From Clostridium sp. CAG:343 (GTDB lineage Bacteria > Bacillota > Clostridia > TANB77 > CAG-508): a stretch of DNA of 13,980 nt. Position 1 is the first letter of the stretch. Each line of letters starts with the position of its first letter. The stretch is taken from the NCBI GenBank assembly GCA_000431335.1, contig FR888060.1, forward strand, positions 1 through 13,980. Reading direction: 5' to 3'. A model generated the notes under the pieces. It was given only the letters and a program-made list of their open reading frames with translations, searched no databases and was not told the DNA's origin. Shown piece by piece: positions 1 through 7,460 of the stretch. Both the position numbers and the translations under genes were made by a program.

Positions 1-2599
1 AGACGGAAATAGAAAAATAACATTAAATATTAATGTACAAGCACAAGATGAACAAACAGAAAGTATAACAAAAGAATTAGAAATAAACTTGATATCAGAT
101 GATGTAAGTATAAAAGTTGTAAAAAACGGTGAAAATGTTGTGACAAACTATAATGCCGAAACACACACATATAAAGAATATCTATCAAGAGATATAGAAC
201 AAGTGAGTCTATCAATAGAAGCAAATAATATGTATACAACAATAACATCAGGAGAGACAACAGGAACACCAATCATATCAATAAACAACATATCTGTAAA
301 AGACCAAGAGGAAGTATATATAACATTTGCAGCAATTGCAGAATCAGGAAGAACGCAAGAATATACAATACAATTATTAAGAAAATCAAGTAATGCAGAT
401 GCAGAACATATCTACGTAGATGGACAGGAAATCACAGATAGATTTGCAGATAAAGACTCAGTACCAACATGCATAGTATCAATTGGAAAAACAAAAGATT
501 CAAGTACAATAAGAGTTGTTCCAGAAAATGAATTTGCAAGTATAAAAATAGGGGATACAGAAGAAACAATAGGAGAAACGTCACAAAGAATACCACTAGA
601 TTTATCAAATGGAACAATAACAGTACCATTAGTAATAACATCACAAGATGGAACAGTGACAAAAACATATAATATAATGTTTGTACGTTTATCAAATGAT
701 ACAAAAATACAATGGTTAGAAGTAAATAATAAGCACATAATTGAAGATGAAAGTGGAAACTATGAAGTAACTGTAAAATCATCAGAAGAAATAGCAAAAG
801 TAAAAATAGTATTATCAAATATTTTAGCAAAAGTAACAATGGGAGGAGAAGAAAAACAAGGACAATTAGAAGAAAACGTAATCCTACCAAATGGAGACAT
901 AGTAAAAACAATAACAGTAACAGCAATAGACGGAACTATAAGAACTAGTACATTAACAATCCATAAAGCACAACCTAATTTAGGATTAGAAAAAGTATAT
1001 TTAGATGGAAGATTAGCGACTAAGGTAGATGATAAGACATTTGAAATTGGTGTTGAGAAAGGAACAACACAGGCTCAAATAAAAGCAATAGCAAGTAATC
1101 CAGATGAATATGTAAGCATAAAAGGAAACACAGGTGTCCAAGGAGAAAATATATATACAAATTGCTCACTAGCAGACAAAGAAATACCAATAAAAGTAAC
1201 CGCAATGTTTGATGGAGAAATAGACCAAGAAAAAGATTATGTTTTAAAAATAAAAGAAATAGAAGAACCAGATATATTGGAAGATTTGAAAGTGAAAATT
1301 AAAGTAGACGATGAAGAAGTTACTCAAGGAGAAGATGGAATGTATTTAGTAGAAGTAGATAATAGCCAAGATAACAGCTCATTATGGGCAGAAGTAACAA
1401 CAGAAACATCACAAGTAAAAATAAAAGATACAAATGGAGAGACATCATATGATTCACCATCAAATCAGAAAAATATAAGTTTAAAAGAAAACATAACAGA
1501 TGTTACTGTAACAGTAAAAAATGGAGCAGGGGAAGAAAAAGAATACATAGTAAGAATACAAAAGAGACAACCTGCAATAACTGGAAAAGTAATAACACAA
1601 GCATCAGATCAAGCAAATCAAACAGCAACAATAAAGGTATATAAAACATCAGACACGAGAAACGAAAATGATGCAGATAATCCAAGAGAGTTAATCAAAA
1701 AAATTGAGATAAAACTAGATGGAAGTTATACTTTAGACTTAAAACCAGATGAATATGACATAGTAGTAACAAAAACATCATACTTAGAATATAGATTGAC
1801 AAATGTATTGGTAAAAGATGGAGAAACGATTGCTATAAATGATATCTATATCTATGCAGGAGATCTAGACGAAAATGGGGAAATAGAAATAGAAGATTTA
1901 ACAAACATTATAGAAAACTATGGAGAAATAACACAAGATAACAAAGATGAAAAAGGAAAATATGACTTAAATGAAGATGGCATAGTAAACAAACTAGACA
2001 GAAACATCTTAAAAGAAAATTATGGAAAAACAAAAACAACAGAACAATGGGTAGATCCAAATCCATCGACAACAGCAAATTCAATAGTAACACACTCAAC
2101 AGAATCAACATTAAGCTCAGAAGTTAAGTCTAAGGCAGTAGTGGAAGAAAATAAGGGTACAACAGGACAATCACAAATCTTTGTAAAACCATTAAAAGGA
2201 AAATATACAATAACATCTGCATATGGAACAAGAACACATCCAACAACAGGAGAAGTAAAAAAACACACAGGAATAGATATAGCAGGAACACATCATGCAG
2301 AAGTATTGTCAATAGCAGATGGAGAAGTAACTTATGCAGGAGTACAAAAAGGATTTGGTAATAGTGTAGAAATTAAACATGTTGTGAATGGGAAAACAAT
2401 ATATAGTTTCTATGCACACTTATCAAAAATAGATGTACAAAAAGGTCAAAAGGTAAAACAAGGAGAAACAATAGGATTAGAAGGAGGAGACCCTAAGACA
2501 GATCAGAATGTAGGAAATTCAACAGGACATCATCTACACTTTGAGATAAGAAAAGCAAGTGGATATGGAAATGACATAGATCCAACAAAATACATATAG
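1..2599 (+). CDS. Secreted multidomain protein: beta-sandwich repeats, dockerin, C-terminal M23 metallopeptidase (5' partial)
   Basis: The frame is open to the left edge (first full codon at base 2), so the N terminus and any signal peptide lie outside; the TTG at 89 is not the start. At least five repeats of roughly 95 residues follow (about 89-382, 398-688, 701-964, 980-1258, 1277-1561). Each is beta-rich and ends in an alternating strand such as EYTIQLLRK, TYNIMFVR or EYIVRIQKR, typical of the cadherin-like beta-sandwich family. A carboxypeptidase-regulatory/CnaB-like sandwich (about 1574-1858) and two calcium-loop dockerin repeats (GDLDENGEIE, YDLNEDGIVN; 1859-2038) come next, then a Ser/Thr linker. 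The last 130 residues are an M23 (LytM/peptidase M23) domain with HTGID (His at 2264, Asp at 2276) and HLHFE (2531-2545), the expected zinc ligands. It probably cuts peptidoglycan cross-bridges or stems outside the cell. No cohesin partner is in the window. Codons are unusually A-ending. Confidence 0.9.
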   Translation, partial: DGNRKITLNINVQAQDEQTESITKELEINLISDDVSIKVVKNGENVVTNYNAETHTYKEYLSRDIEQVSLSIEANNMYTTITSGETTGTPIISINNISVKDQEEVYITFAAIAESGRTQEYTIQLLRKSSNADAEHIYVDGQEITDRFADKDSVPTCIVSIGKTKDSSTIRVVPENEFASIKIGDTEETIGETSQRIPLDLSNGTITVPLVITSQDGTVTKTYNIMFVRLSNDTKIQWLEVNNKHIIEDESGNYEVTVKSSEEIAKVKIVLSNILAKVTMGGEEKQGQLEENVILPNGDIVKTITVTAIDGTIRTSTLTIHKAQPNLGLEKVYLDGRLATKVDDKTFEIGVEKGTTQAQIKAIASNPDEYVSIKGNTGVQGENIYTNCSLADKEIPIKVTAMFDGEIDQEKDYVLKIKEIEEPDILEDLKVKIKVDDEEVTQGEDGMYLVEVDNSQDNSSLWAEVTTETSQVKIKDTNGETSYDSPSNQKNISLKENITDVTVTVKNGAGEEKEYIVRIQKRQPAITGKVITQASDQANQTATIKVYKTSDTRNENDADNPRELIKKIEIKLDGSYTLDLKPDEYDIVVTKTSYLEYRLTNVLVKDGETIAINDIYIYAGDLDENGEIEIEDLTNIIENYGEITQDNKDEKGKYDLNEDGIVNKLDRNILKENYGKTKTTEQWVDPNPSTTANSIVTHSTESTLSSEVKSKAVVEENKGTTGQSQIFVKPLKGKYTITSAYGTRTHPTTGEVKKHTGIDIAGTHHAEVLSIADGEVTYAGVQKGFGNSVEIKHVVNGKTIYSFYAHLSKIDVQKGQKVKQGETIGLEGGDPKTDQNVGNSTGHHLHFEIRKASGYGNDIDPTKYI

Positions 2600-2641
2600 A
2601 TGTTTTTGGAAACTGATAAAAAATATCCGAAGCAATTATTC

Positions 2642-2671
2642 AAGGACAGAGCAAAAATATGCTCTGTCCTT
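2642..2671 (+). terminator. Intrinsic terminator after the M23 gene
   Basis: A perfect 12-bp inverted repeat (AAGGACAGAGCA / TGCTCTGTCCTT) with a 6-base loop lies 43 bases after the stop codon. The stretch after it is AT-rich but not a pure T-run, so termination may be partial. Confidence 0.75.
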
Positions 2672-2780
2672 ATATTAATTTGATAGATATGAAGTGAATC
2701 AAAAAAGAATAAAATTAATTCTATCAAAAATATTTTTATCAGTAAATTAAATTTTATACAAACCATAAATTAAATTATTC

Positions 2781-2809
2781 TTGAAAAGTATTGCAAAATA
2801 TAGTAAAAT
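2781..2809 (+). promoter_or_regulatory. Sigma-A-type promoter for tilS
   Basis: TTGAAA (2781-2786) and TAAAAT (2804-2809) are separated by exactly 17 bases and lie 50 bases before the chosen tilS start. Because the promoter covers this stretch, an upstream TTG start at 2781 for tilS is unlikely. Confidence 0.6.
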
Positions 2810-2858
2810 AGATAATATTAATTATAAATATTACCTATTTTTGTGGAGAAGAAAAAGT

Positions 2859-3851
2859 ATGAAGAATAAAGTATTAAAAACAATAAAAAAATACAATTTA
2901 ATAGAAAATGGAGATAAACTAGTATTAGGAGTATCTGGTGGACCAGATTCCATAGCTATGCTTAATATTTTAAATGATTTAAGAATAGAAAAAGATATAG
3001 AATTAGATTTTAATATAGTAGTTGCACATATAAATCATATGATTAGAGATGAAGCAATTGAAGATGAAAATTTTGTTAAAAAATTTTGTGAAGAAAAAGG
3101 CATTGAATTTTATTCAAAAAGTATAGATGTAAAAAAACTTGCTAATACTAATAAAATAAGTACAGAAGAAGCTGGAAGAAATGCAAGATATGATTTTTTT
3201 GATGAAATCCTAGATTATACTAATTCAAATAAAATAGCTATTGCTCATAATAAAAATGATAAAGCTGAAACAATAATCATGAATTTTATGAGAGGTAGTG
3301 GAATTACAGGATTAAAGGGTATAGAACCAAAAAGAAAAAAATATATAAGACCATTAATTGAGTGTGAACGTACAGAGATTGAAAATTATTGTAAAGAAAA
3401 AAATTTAGATCCTAGAATTGATAAAACAAATTTTGAAAATGAATATACAAGAAATAAAATCAGGAATATATTAATTCCGTATATAAAAAAGGAGTTTAAT
3501 CCTAATATAATAAATACATTAAATAGACTATCTGAATTAGTAGGGGAAGAAGAGGAATATATTGAAAAACAAGTAGAAAGAAATTTTGAGAATTTAAAAT
3601 TAGTAGAAACTAAGAAAGAAATTGTTTTAGATTTAAAAAAATTTAATAAATTAGAAAAAGTAATAAAATCTAGGCTTGTGTTATATACTATAATGAGTAT
3701 TTTTGGTACTACAAAGGGAATTGAAAAAGTACATGTGGACGATATTATAAAACTTTGTGATAATAATATTGGAAACAAATATTTAACTCCAAATAAAAAT
3801 ATAAAAGTATTAGTAAAAGATCATAAAATTTATTTTTTAGACCAAAGATAA
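2859..3851 (+). CDS. tilS: tRNA(Ile)-lysidine synthetase, short form
   Basis: TilS ligates lysine to C34 of the CAU-anticodon tRNA(Ile) using ATP, so that the tRNA reads AUA and is charged with isoleucine. ATA is a very common codon here, so the enzyme should be essential. The 330-residue protein has the N-type ATP-pyrophosphatase loop SGGPDS at residues 26-31, then the conserved STEEAGRNARY, HNKNDKAET and RNKIRN segments of the synthetase core. The C terminus ends after the middle substrate-binding region (VHVDDIIKL to the end). At about 330 residues it is shorter than the 430-470-residue E. coli/Bacillus enzymes and seems to lack the separate C-terminal domain, as in short thermophile forms. 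ATG 2859 was chosen because GGAGAAG lies about 8 bases upstream and the longer frame would run through the promoter. ftsH follows; hpt, often found between the two, is absent. Confidence 0.92.
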   Translation: MKNKVLKTIKKYNLIENGDKLVLGVSGGPDSIAMLNILNDLRIEKDIELDFNIVVAHINHMIRDEAIEDENFVKKFCEEKGIEFYSKSIDVKKLANTNKISTEEAGRNARYDFFDEILDYTNSNKIAIAHNKNDKAETIIMNFMRGSGITGLKGIEPKRKKYIRPLIECERTEIENYCKEKNLDPRIDKTNFENEYTRNKIRNILIPYIKKEFNPNIINTLNRLSELVGEEEEYIEKQVERNFENLKLVETKKEIVLDLKKFNKLEKVIKSRLVLYTIMSIFGTTKGIEKVHVDDIIKLCDNNIGNKYLTPNKNIKVLVKDHKIYFLDQR

Positions 3852-3912
3852 GTAGCCGTAACAAAACTTATGCAGGTAGCTTGGTTGTAATAAAAAAGTC
3901 ATAAAAAAATAG

Positions 3913-3941
3913 TTTACAAACCCAATTTTATGTGTTATAAA
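3913..3941 (+). promoter_or_regulatory. Sigma-A-type promoter for ftsH (extended -10)
   Basis: TTTACA (3913-3918) and TATAAA (3936-3941) are 17 bases apart, with a TG one base upstream of the -10 hexamer (TGTTATAAA), i.e. an extended -10. It lies 83 bases before the ftsH start, so ftsH can be transcribed independently of tilS. Confidence 0.55.
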
Positions 3942-4024
3942 AAACAAAGGAATTAACCTGAATGAAAAAATTCTTGTTTATAGTAGATTAGAAAGGTATT
4001 CAATAGGACAAAGGAGGAATAATT

Positions 4025-5836
4025 TTGAAAAACGGAATTAAAACATTAGCAATGTGGCTAATTATAGGAATTATATTTATAGTGGTATTATCATCTATTG
4101 TAGAAAATAGTGATTCAAAATTGAAATATTCAGATTTAATTGCAGATATTAATAGTGGTAAAGTTGAATCAATTCAAGTTGAATCTGATGGAAAAAAAGC
4201 CATTGTGCAATTAAAAGATGAGAAAATCAGAAAAGAAGTTAATATACCAGACATGCAGAGCTTTATGGCATATACAGAGGACTTTTTAAAAGAAGGAGCA
4301 TTTACTTTAGAGGAAAAATCAGAATCAATATTTATTACAATACTTAGCTTATTAACACCATTTGGATTGTTAATTATATTTTTTATTTTCTGGTTCTTCA
4401 TGATGGGTGGAGCAAACAACGGAAATCCAGGAAGTAAAACAATGTCTTTTGGAAAAAATAGAGCAAGAATGATGACACCAGCAGAAAAAAATAAAATTAC
4501 ATTTGAAGATGTAGCAGGTGTTGATGAAGAAAAAGAAGAATTAGAAGAAATTGTACAATTTTTGAAAAATCCAAAGAAATTTACAGACATGGGAGCAAGG
4601 ATTCCAAAAGGAGTATTACTTGTTGGTCAACCAGGAACAGGTAAAACATTGCTTGCAAAAGCAGTAGCAGGAGAAGCAGGAGTTCCATTCTTTATTATAA
4701 GTGGTTCTGATTTTGTAGAGATGTTTGTTGGTGTTGGTGCTTCAAGAGTAAGAGATTTATTTGATCAAGCTAAGAAAAATGCACCATGTATAATATTTAT
4801 TGATGAAATAGATGCTGTTGGACGTCAAAGAGGAGCTGGACTTGGTGGAGGTCATGACGAAAGAGAGCAAACATTGAATCAATTATTAGTTGAAATGGAT
4901 GGATTTACAGAAAATGAAGGTGTTATTGTATTAGCAGCAACAAATAGACCAGATGTATTAGATAAAGCGCTTCTAAGAGCAGGAAGATTTGATAGACAAA
5001 TTGTAGTAGGATTACCAGATGTAAAAGCAAGAGAACAGATATTAGAAGTACATTCAAGAAGAAAAAGATTATCAGATGATGTTGATTTAAAAGTTATTGC
5101 AAAAAATACTTCAGGATTTGCTGGAGCAGATTTAGAAAATGTATTAAACGAAGCAGCATTATTGGCAGCAAGAAAAAATTTAAATGAAATAGGAATGAAA
5201 GAAATTGAAGATGCTATGGTAAAAGTTACTATGGGACCTGAAAAGAAGACAAAAGTAAGAAGTGAAAAAGAAAATAGACTTGTTGCTTACCATGAAGCTG
5301 GTCATGCAGTTGTAAGTCATTATCTAGAGACACAAGACCCAGTACATCAAATATCAATTGTACCAAGAGGTATGGCTGGAGGATATACAATGTATCGTCC
5401 AACAGAAGATAAATCATTTATGTCAAAAACAGAAATGGAAGAAAATATTGTTTCACTACTTGGTGGTAGAGTTGCAGAAGCATTAATTTTAAATGATATT
5501 TCAACAGGAGCAAGTAATGATATTGAGAGAGCAACAGGAATTGCTAGAAGTATGGTAACAAAATATGGAATGAGTGATAGAATAGGAGCTTTAATGCTAG
5601 GTTCTAATCAAGAACAAGTATTTTTAGGTAGAGATATTGCTCAAGGTAGAGAGTATTCAGAAGAAACAGCAGCTATTATAGATGAGGAAACAAAAAGAAT
5701 AGTAGATACAGGATATAATAGAGCAAAACAAATATTATCTGATAATATAGATAAGTTGCATCAAGTTGCTGGTATTCTTTTAGAAAAAGAAAAAATTGAA
5801 GCAGATGAATTTGAAGCGATTTTTGGAAAAGAATAA
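4025..5836 (+). CDS. ftsH: ATP-dependent zinc metalloprotease FtsH
   Basis: FtsH is a membrane-bound hexameric AAA+ protease that degrades misassembled membrane proteins and regulatory substrates. The 603-residue protein has a first membrane segment at about 7-26, a small external domain at about 30-104, and a second membrane segment at about 105-128. The AAA+ module follows: Walker A GQPGTGKT (201-208), Walker B IIFIDEID (256-263) and second region of homology ATNRPDVLDKALLRAGRFDR (305-324). The protease domain carries HEAGH (423-427), with a likely third zinc ligand Asp499 in TGASNDIERA. The C-terminal tail after the protease helices is short. The start is TTG 4025: AAGGAGG (4011-4017) sits 7 bases upstream and no ATG competes. 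The second Walker A residue is Gln where most FtsH proteins have Pro; all catalytic residues are present. A terminator follows directly. Confidence 0.97.
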   Translation: MKNGIKTLAMWLIIGIIFIVVLSSIVENSDSKLKYSDLIADINSGKVESIQVESDGKKAIVQLKDEKIRKEVNIPDMQSFMAYTEDFLKEGAFTLEEKSESIFITILSLLTPFGLLIIFFIFWFFMMGGANNGNPGSKTMSFGKNRARMMTPAEKNKITFEDVAGVDEEKEELEEIVQFLKNPKKFTDMGARIPKGVLLVGQPGTGKTLLAKAVAGEAGVPFFIISGSDFVEMFVGVGASRVRDLFDQAKKNAPCIIFIDEIDAVGRQRGAGLGGGHDEREQTLNQLLVEMDGFTENEGVIVLAATNRPDVLDKALLRAGRFDRQIVVGLPDVKAREQILEVHSRRKRLSDDVDLKVIAKNTSGFAGADLENVLNEAALLAARKNLNEIGMKEIEDAMVKVTMGPEKKTKVRSEKENRLVAYHEAGHAVVSHYLETQDPVHQISIVPRGMAGGYTMYRPTEDKSFMSKTEMEENIVSLLGGRVAEALILNDISTGASNDIERATGIARSMVTKYGMSDRIGALMLGSNQEQVFLGRDIAQGREYSEETAAIIDEETKRIVDTGYNRAKQILSDNIDKLHQVAGILLEKEKIEADEFEAIFGKE

Positions 5837-5865
5837 TTGTAAAGAATTTGTATAATACAAAAAAT

Positions 5866-5908
5866 AAAAAATGAAAGTAGCAATTTTATATTGCTATTTT
5901 CATTTTTT
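5866..5908 (+). terminator. Intrinsic terminator after ftsH
   Basis: An 18-bp stem (left arm 5866-5883, right arm 5891-5908, one G-T pair) with a 7-base loop ends in a T-run at 5903-5909. The A-run on the left arm makes it potentially bidirectional. Confidence 0.85.
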
Positions 5909-5961
5909 TAGTATAAAATATGAATAATAATAAAGGAAAGGTACATTAAATAGGTAAGCTA

Positions 5962-6501
5962 ATGAAAAATTATTATGAAATATTAGAAGTAAATCCTAGG
6001 GCATCAGAAGAAGTAATAAAAAAAGCTCATCAAGTATTAATAAAAAAGTATCATCCAGATTTATATGTAGGAGTAGAAAGAGAAAAGGCAGAAGAAAAGA
6101 TAAGAAATATAAATGAAGCATATAAAATACTTTCTGATGGCTTTTTAAGAGAACAATATGATAAAGAATTACAAAAAGAGGAAGATATATATAATCAAAG
6201 GGTTTATAAACAAAAAGAAAAAAATACAAATTATAAAGCTGATACTAAAAAGAAAAATAGAAAAGAAGATTATGCTCAAGAACAAATGCCCACACATAAT
6301 GTAGGAACTTTTATGAGTTTAGTTGATTTAGTTTCAGTTACTTTTAAGAATATGCCTAAAAGAGAAAAAAGAAAATTACAAAAAGAGGATTTTATTGCAG
6401 GTGGATTAACTATACTAATTGTAGGAATATTAATTGTTGTATTATGGTTTATTCCAGCAACAAATGGTTTTGTGAAAAGTTTATTACCTTTCTTAAACTA
6501 G
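5962..6501 (+). CDS. J-domain (DnaJ-like) protein with C-terminal membrane anchor
   Basis: The first 70 residues form a complete J domain: YYEILEV start, helix II, the invariant HPD at residues 31-33 that triggers DnaK ATPase, then INEAYKILSD and REQYD in helices III-IV. A lysine-rich linker follows (about 71-142). There is no Gly/Phe region, zinc finger or DnaJ substrate-binding domain, so this is a type-C J protein and not DnaJ itself. Residues about 144-165 form one hydrophobic membrane segment (ILIVGILIVVLWFI core) followed by a short tail, placing the J domain in the cytoplasm at the membrane. It probably recruits DnaK to membrane clients; with ftsH just upstream, a membrane quality-control role is plausible but inferred. 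The ribosome binding site is modest: AGG (5952-5954) is 7 bases before ATG, and a stronger AAAGGAAAGG is about 20 bases away. nrdG follows after 24 bases. Confidence 0.85.
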   Translation: MKNYYEILEVNPRASEEVIKKAHQVLIKKYHPDLYVGVEREKAEEKIRNINEAYKILSDGFLREQYDKELQKEEDIYNQRVYKQKEKNTNYKADTKKKNRKEDYAQEQMPTHNVGTFMSLVDLVSVTFKNMPKREKRKLQKEDFIAGGLTILIVGILIVVLWFIPATNGFVKSLLPFLN

Positions 6502-6525
6502 TTATTAGAAAGAAGATGATATAAT

Positions 6526-7047
6526 ATGCATTATGCTGATATAAAGAAAGCTGATATTGCAAATGGCTTAGGTGTTAGAGTTTCAGTTTTTGTAAGTGGA
6601 TGTACACATCATTGTAAAAATTGTTTTAATAGTGAAGCATGGGATTTTAATTATGGAAATGAATTTACAGAAAATGAAATTAATAGAGTTATAAAAGAAT
6701 TAGATCATTCTTATGTTTCAGGTTTATCAGTATTAGGAGGAGAACCACTAGAACATGTAAATCAACAAGGATTATTACCACTTTTAAAGAGAGTAAAAGA
6801 AAAATTCCCGGACAAAAACATTTGGTGTTATTCAGGTTATACCTTTGAAACAGATATTATGGGAAAAATGTATAATAATTGGAAAGAAACACCAGAAATT
6901 CTATCATATATAGATGTTTTAGTAGATGGAAAATTCGAAGAAGACAAAAAGGATATAAAGTTAAGGTTCAGAGGATCTAGTAATCAAAGGATTATAGATG
7001 TTAAGAAATCATTAAAAGAAAATAAAGCTGTATTATTTGAATTTTAA
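6526..7047 (+). CDS. nrdG: Anaerobic ribonucleoside-triphosphate reductase activating protein
   Basis: NrdG is a radical-SAM enzyme that installs the glycyl radical on the class III ribonucleotide reductase NrdD, allowing dNTP synthesis without oxygen. The 173-residue length is normal for the family. The N terminus ADIKKADIANGLGVRVS runs into the Cx3Cx2C iron-sulfur motif (Cys26, Cys30, Cys33 in SGCTHHCKNC), followed by the LGGEPLEH SAM-binding segment and the IWCYSGYTFE strand. The substrate partner nrdD is not in this window. The start is ATG 6526 with a weak GAAAGAAG upstream, 24 bases after the J-domain gene, so the two are probably cotranscribed. Transcription probably ends shortly after, since the rpsU promoter begins 4 bases past the stop; no terminator hairpin is visible between them. 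Confidence 0.94.
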   Translation: MHYADIKKADIANGLGVRVSVFVSGCTHHCKNCFNSEAWDFNYGNEFTENEINRVIKELDHSYVSGLSVLGGEPLEHVNQQGLLPLLKRVKEKFPDKNIWCYSGYTFETDIMGKMYNNWKETPEILSYIDVLVDGKFEEDKKDIKLRFRGSSNQRIIDVKKSLKENKAVLFEF

Positions 7048-7050
7048 CTA

Positions 7051-7080
7051 TTGACAAGTTATGCCAATTTAGGTTATAAT
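7051..7080 (+). promoter_or_regulatory. Strong sigma-A promoter for rpsU
   Basis: Consensus TTGACA (7051-7056) and consensus TATAAT (7075-7080) are separated by 18 bases. It is the best promoter match in the window, as expected for a ribosomal protein gene. Initiation near 7087 would leave a leader of about 57 bases. Confidence 0.85.
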
Positions 7081-7102
7081 GGATATCGTTATAAGGGTTA
7101 TC

Positions 7103-7123
7103 CCACATACAGTTTCGTATGGG
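7103..7123 (+). promoter_or_regulatory. Leader hairpin before the rpsU ribosome binding site
   Basis: CCACATAC pairs with GTATGGG (7 bp with one bulged A) around the loop AGTTTC. The hairpin ends 4-5 bases before the strong AAGGAGG (7128-7134). Such a leader could control S21 translation or simply stabilise the mRNA; no known leader family was recognised, so regulation is inferred only from position. Confidence 0.35.
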
Positions 7124-7143
7124 CCGGAAGGAGGGGAATATAA

Positions 7144-7317
7144 ATGTCAGAGATAAAAGTTAATAATGGTAATATAGAAGATGCTTTAAAAAGATTTAAA
7201 AGACAATGTGCAAGAAATGGAGTTTTACAAGAAGTTCGTAAAAGAGAGCATTATGAAAAACCTAGTGTAAGGAGAAAGAAAAAATCAGAAGCAGCTAGAA
7301 AAAGAAAATTTAATTAG
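7144..7317 (+). CDS. rpsU: Small ribosomal subunit protein bS21
   Basis: This 57-residue, highly basic protein is S21, a late-assembling 30S protein near the anti-Shine-Dalgarno end of 16S rRNA. The diagnostic pattern is present: IEDALKRFKRQCARNGVLQE, then RKREHYEKPSVRRKKK and a Lys/Arg-rich end (RKRKFN). The start ATG 7144 has a very strong AAGGAGG 9 bases upstream. The gene has its own strong promoter and terminator. In many Bacillota rpsU lies near dnaJ/hrcA-type genes or yqeY; here it follows nrdG and precedes the yfmF-yfmH pair. Confidence 0.97.
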   Translation: MSEIKVNNGNIEDALKRFKRQCARNGVLQEVRKREHYEKPSVRRKKKSEAARKRKFN

Positions 7318-7327
7318 AAAATTAGGG

Positions 7328-7385
7328 ATTGGAAGTATAATGGGGTATTATAAATATACACTTTTTAACTTCCAATTTTTGTTTT
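7328..7385 (+). terminator. Intrinsic terminator after rpsU
   Basis: ATTGGAAGT (7328-7336) pairs with ACTTCCAAT (7368-7376), and a nested GTATA/TATAC pair shortens the loop. The T-run TTTTGTTTT follows immediately. Confidence 0.7.
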
Positions 7386-7431
7386 AAAAAATATATTATT
7401 ATTTAAAAGAATTATAAATTTAAAAAATGTG

Positions 7432-7437
7432 TATAAT
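7432..7437 (+). promoter_or_regulatory. Possible -10 box for yfmF-yfmH
   Basis: A perfect TATAAT lies 24 bases before the yfmF ATG, preceded by a TG (TGTGTATAAT), but there is no clear -35 at 16-18 bases. If used, the leader would be very short and consist almost only of the AAGGAGGA ribosome binding site. Confidence 0.4.
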
Positions 7438-7460
7438 AAAATAAAGAAGGAGGAATTTAG

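Noticed and set aside
89..91. TTG as the true start of the M23 protein
   Set aside because: The same frame is open upstream to base 2, encodes similar repeat sequence, and has no ribosome binding site at 89; the gene is simply cut by the window edge.
412..2312. Long minus-strand open frames opposite the M23 gene
   Set aside because: They are leucine-rich, without family features or ribosome binding sites, and arise from the scarcity of T on the coding strand.
2781..2858. N-terminal extension of TilS from a TTG at 2781
   Set aside because: It overlaps a 17-bp-spaced promoter, has no ribosome binding site, and adds residues unlike TilS; ATG 2859 has a GGAG site.
3852..3895. Terminator between tilS and ftsH
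   Set aside because: Only scattered pairing between ACAAAAC and GGTTGT; no compact stem directly before the A/T-rich stretch.
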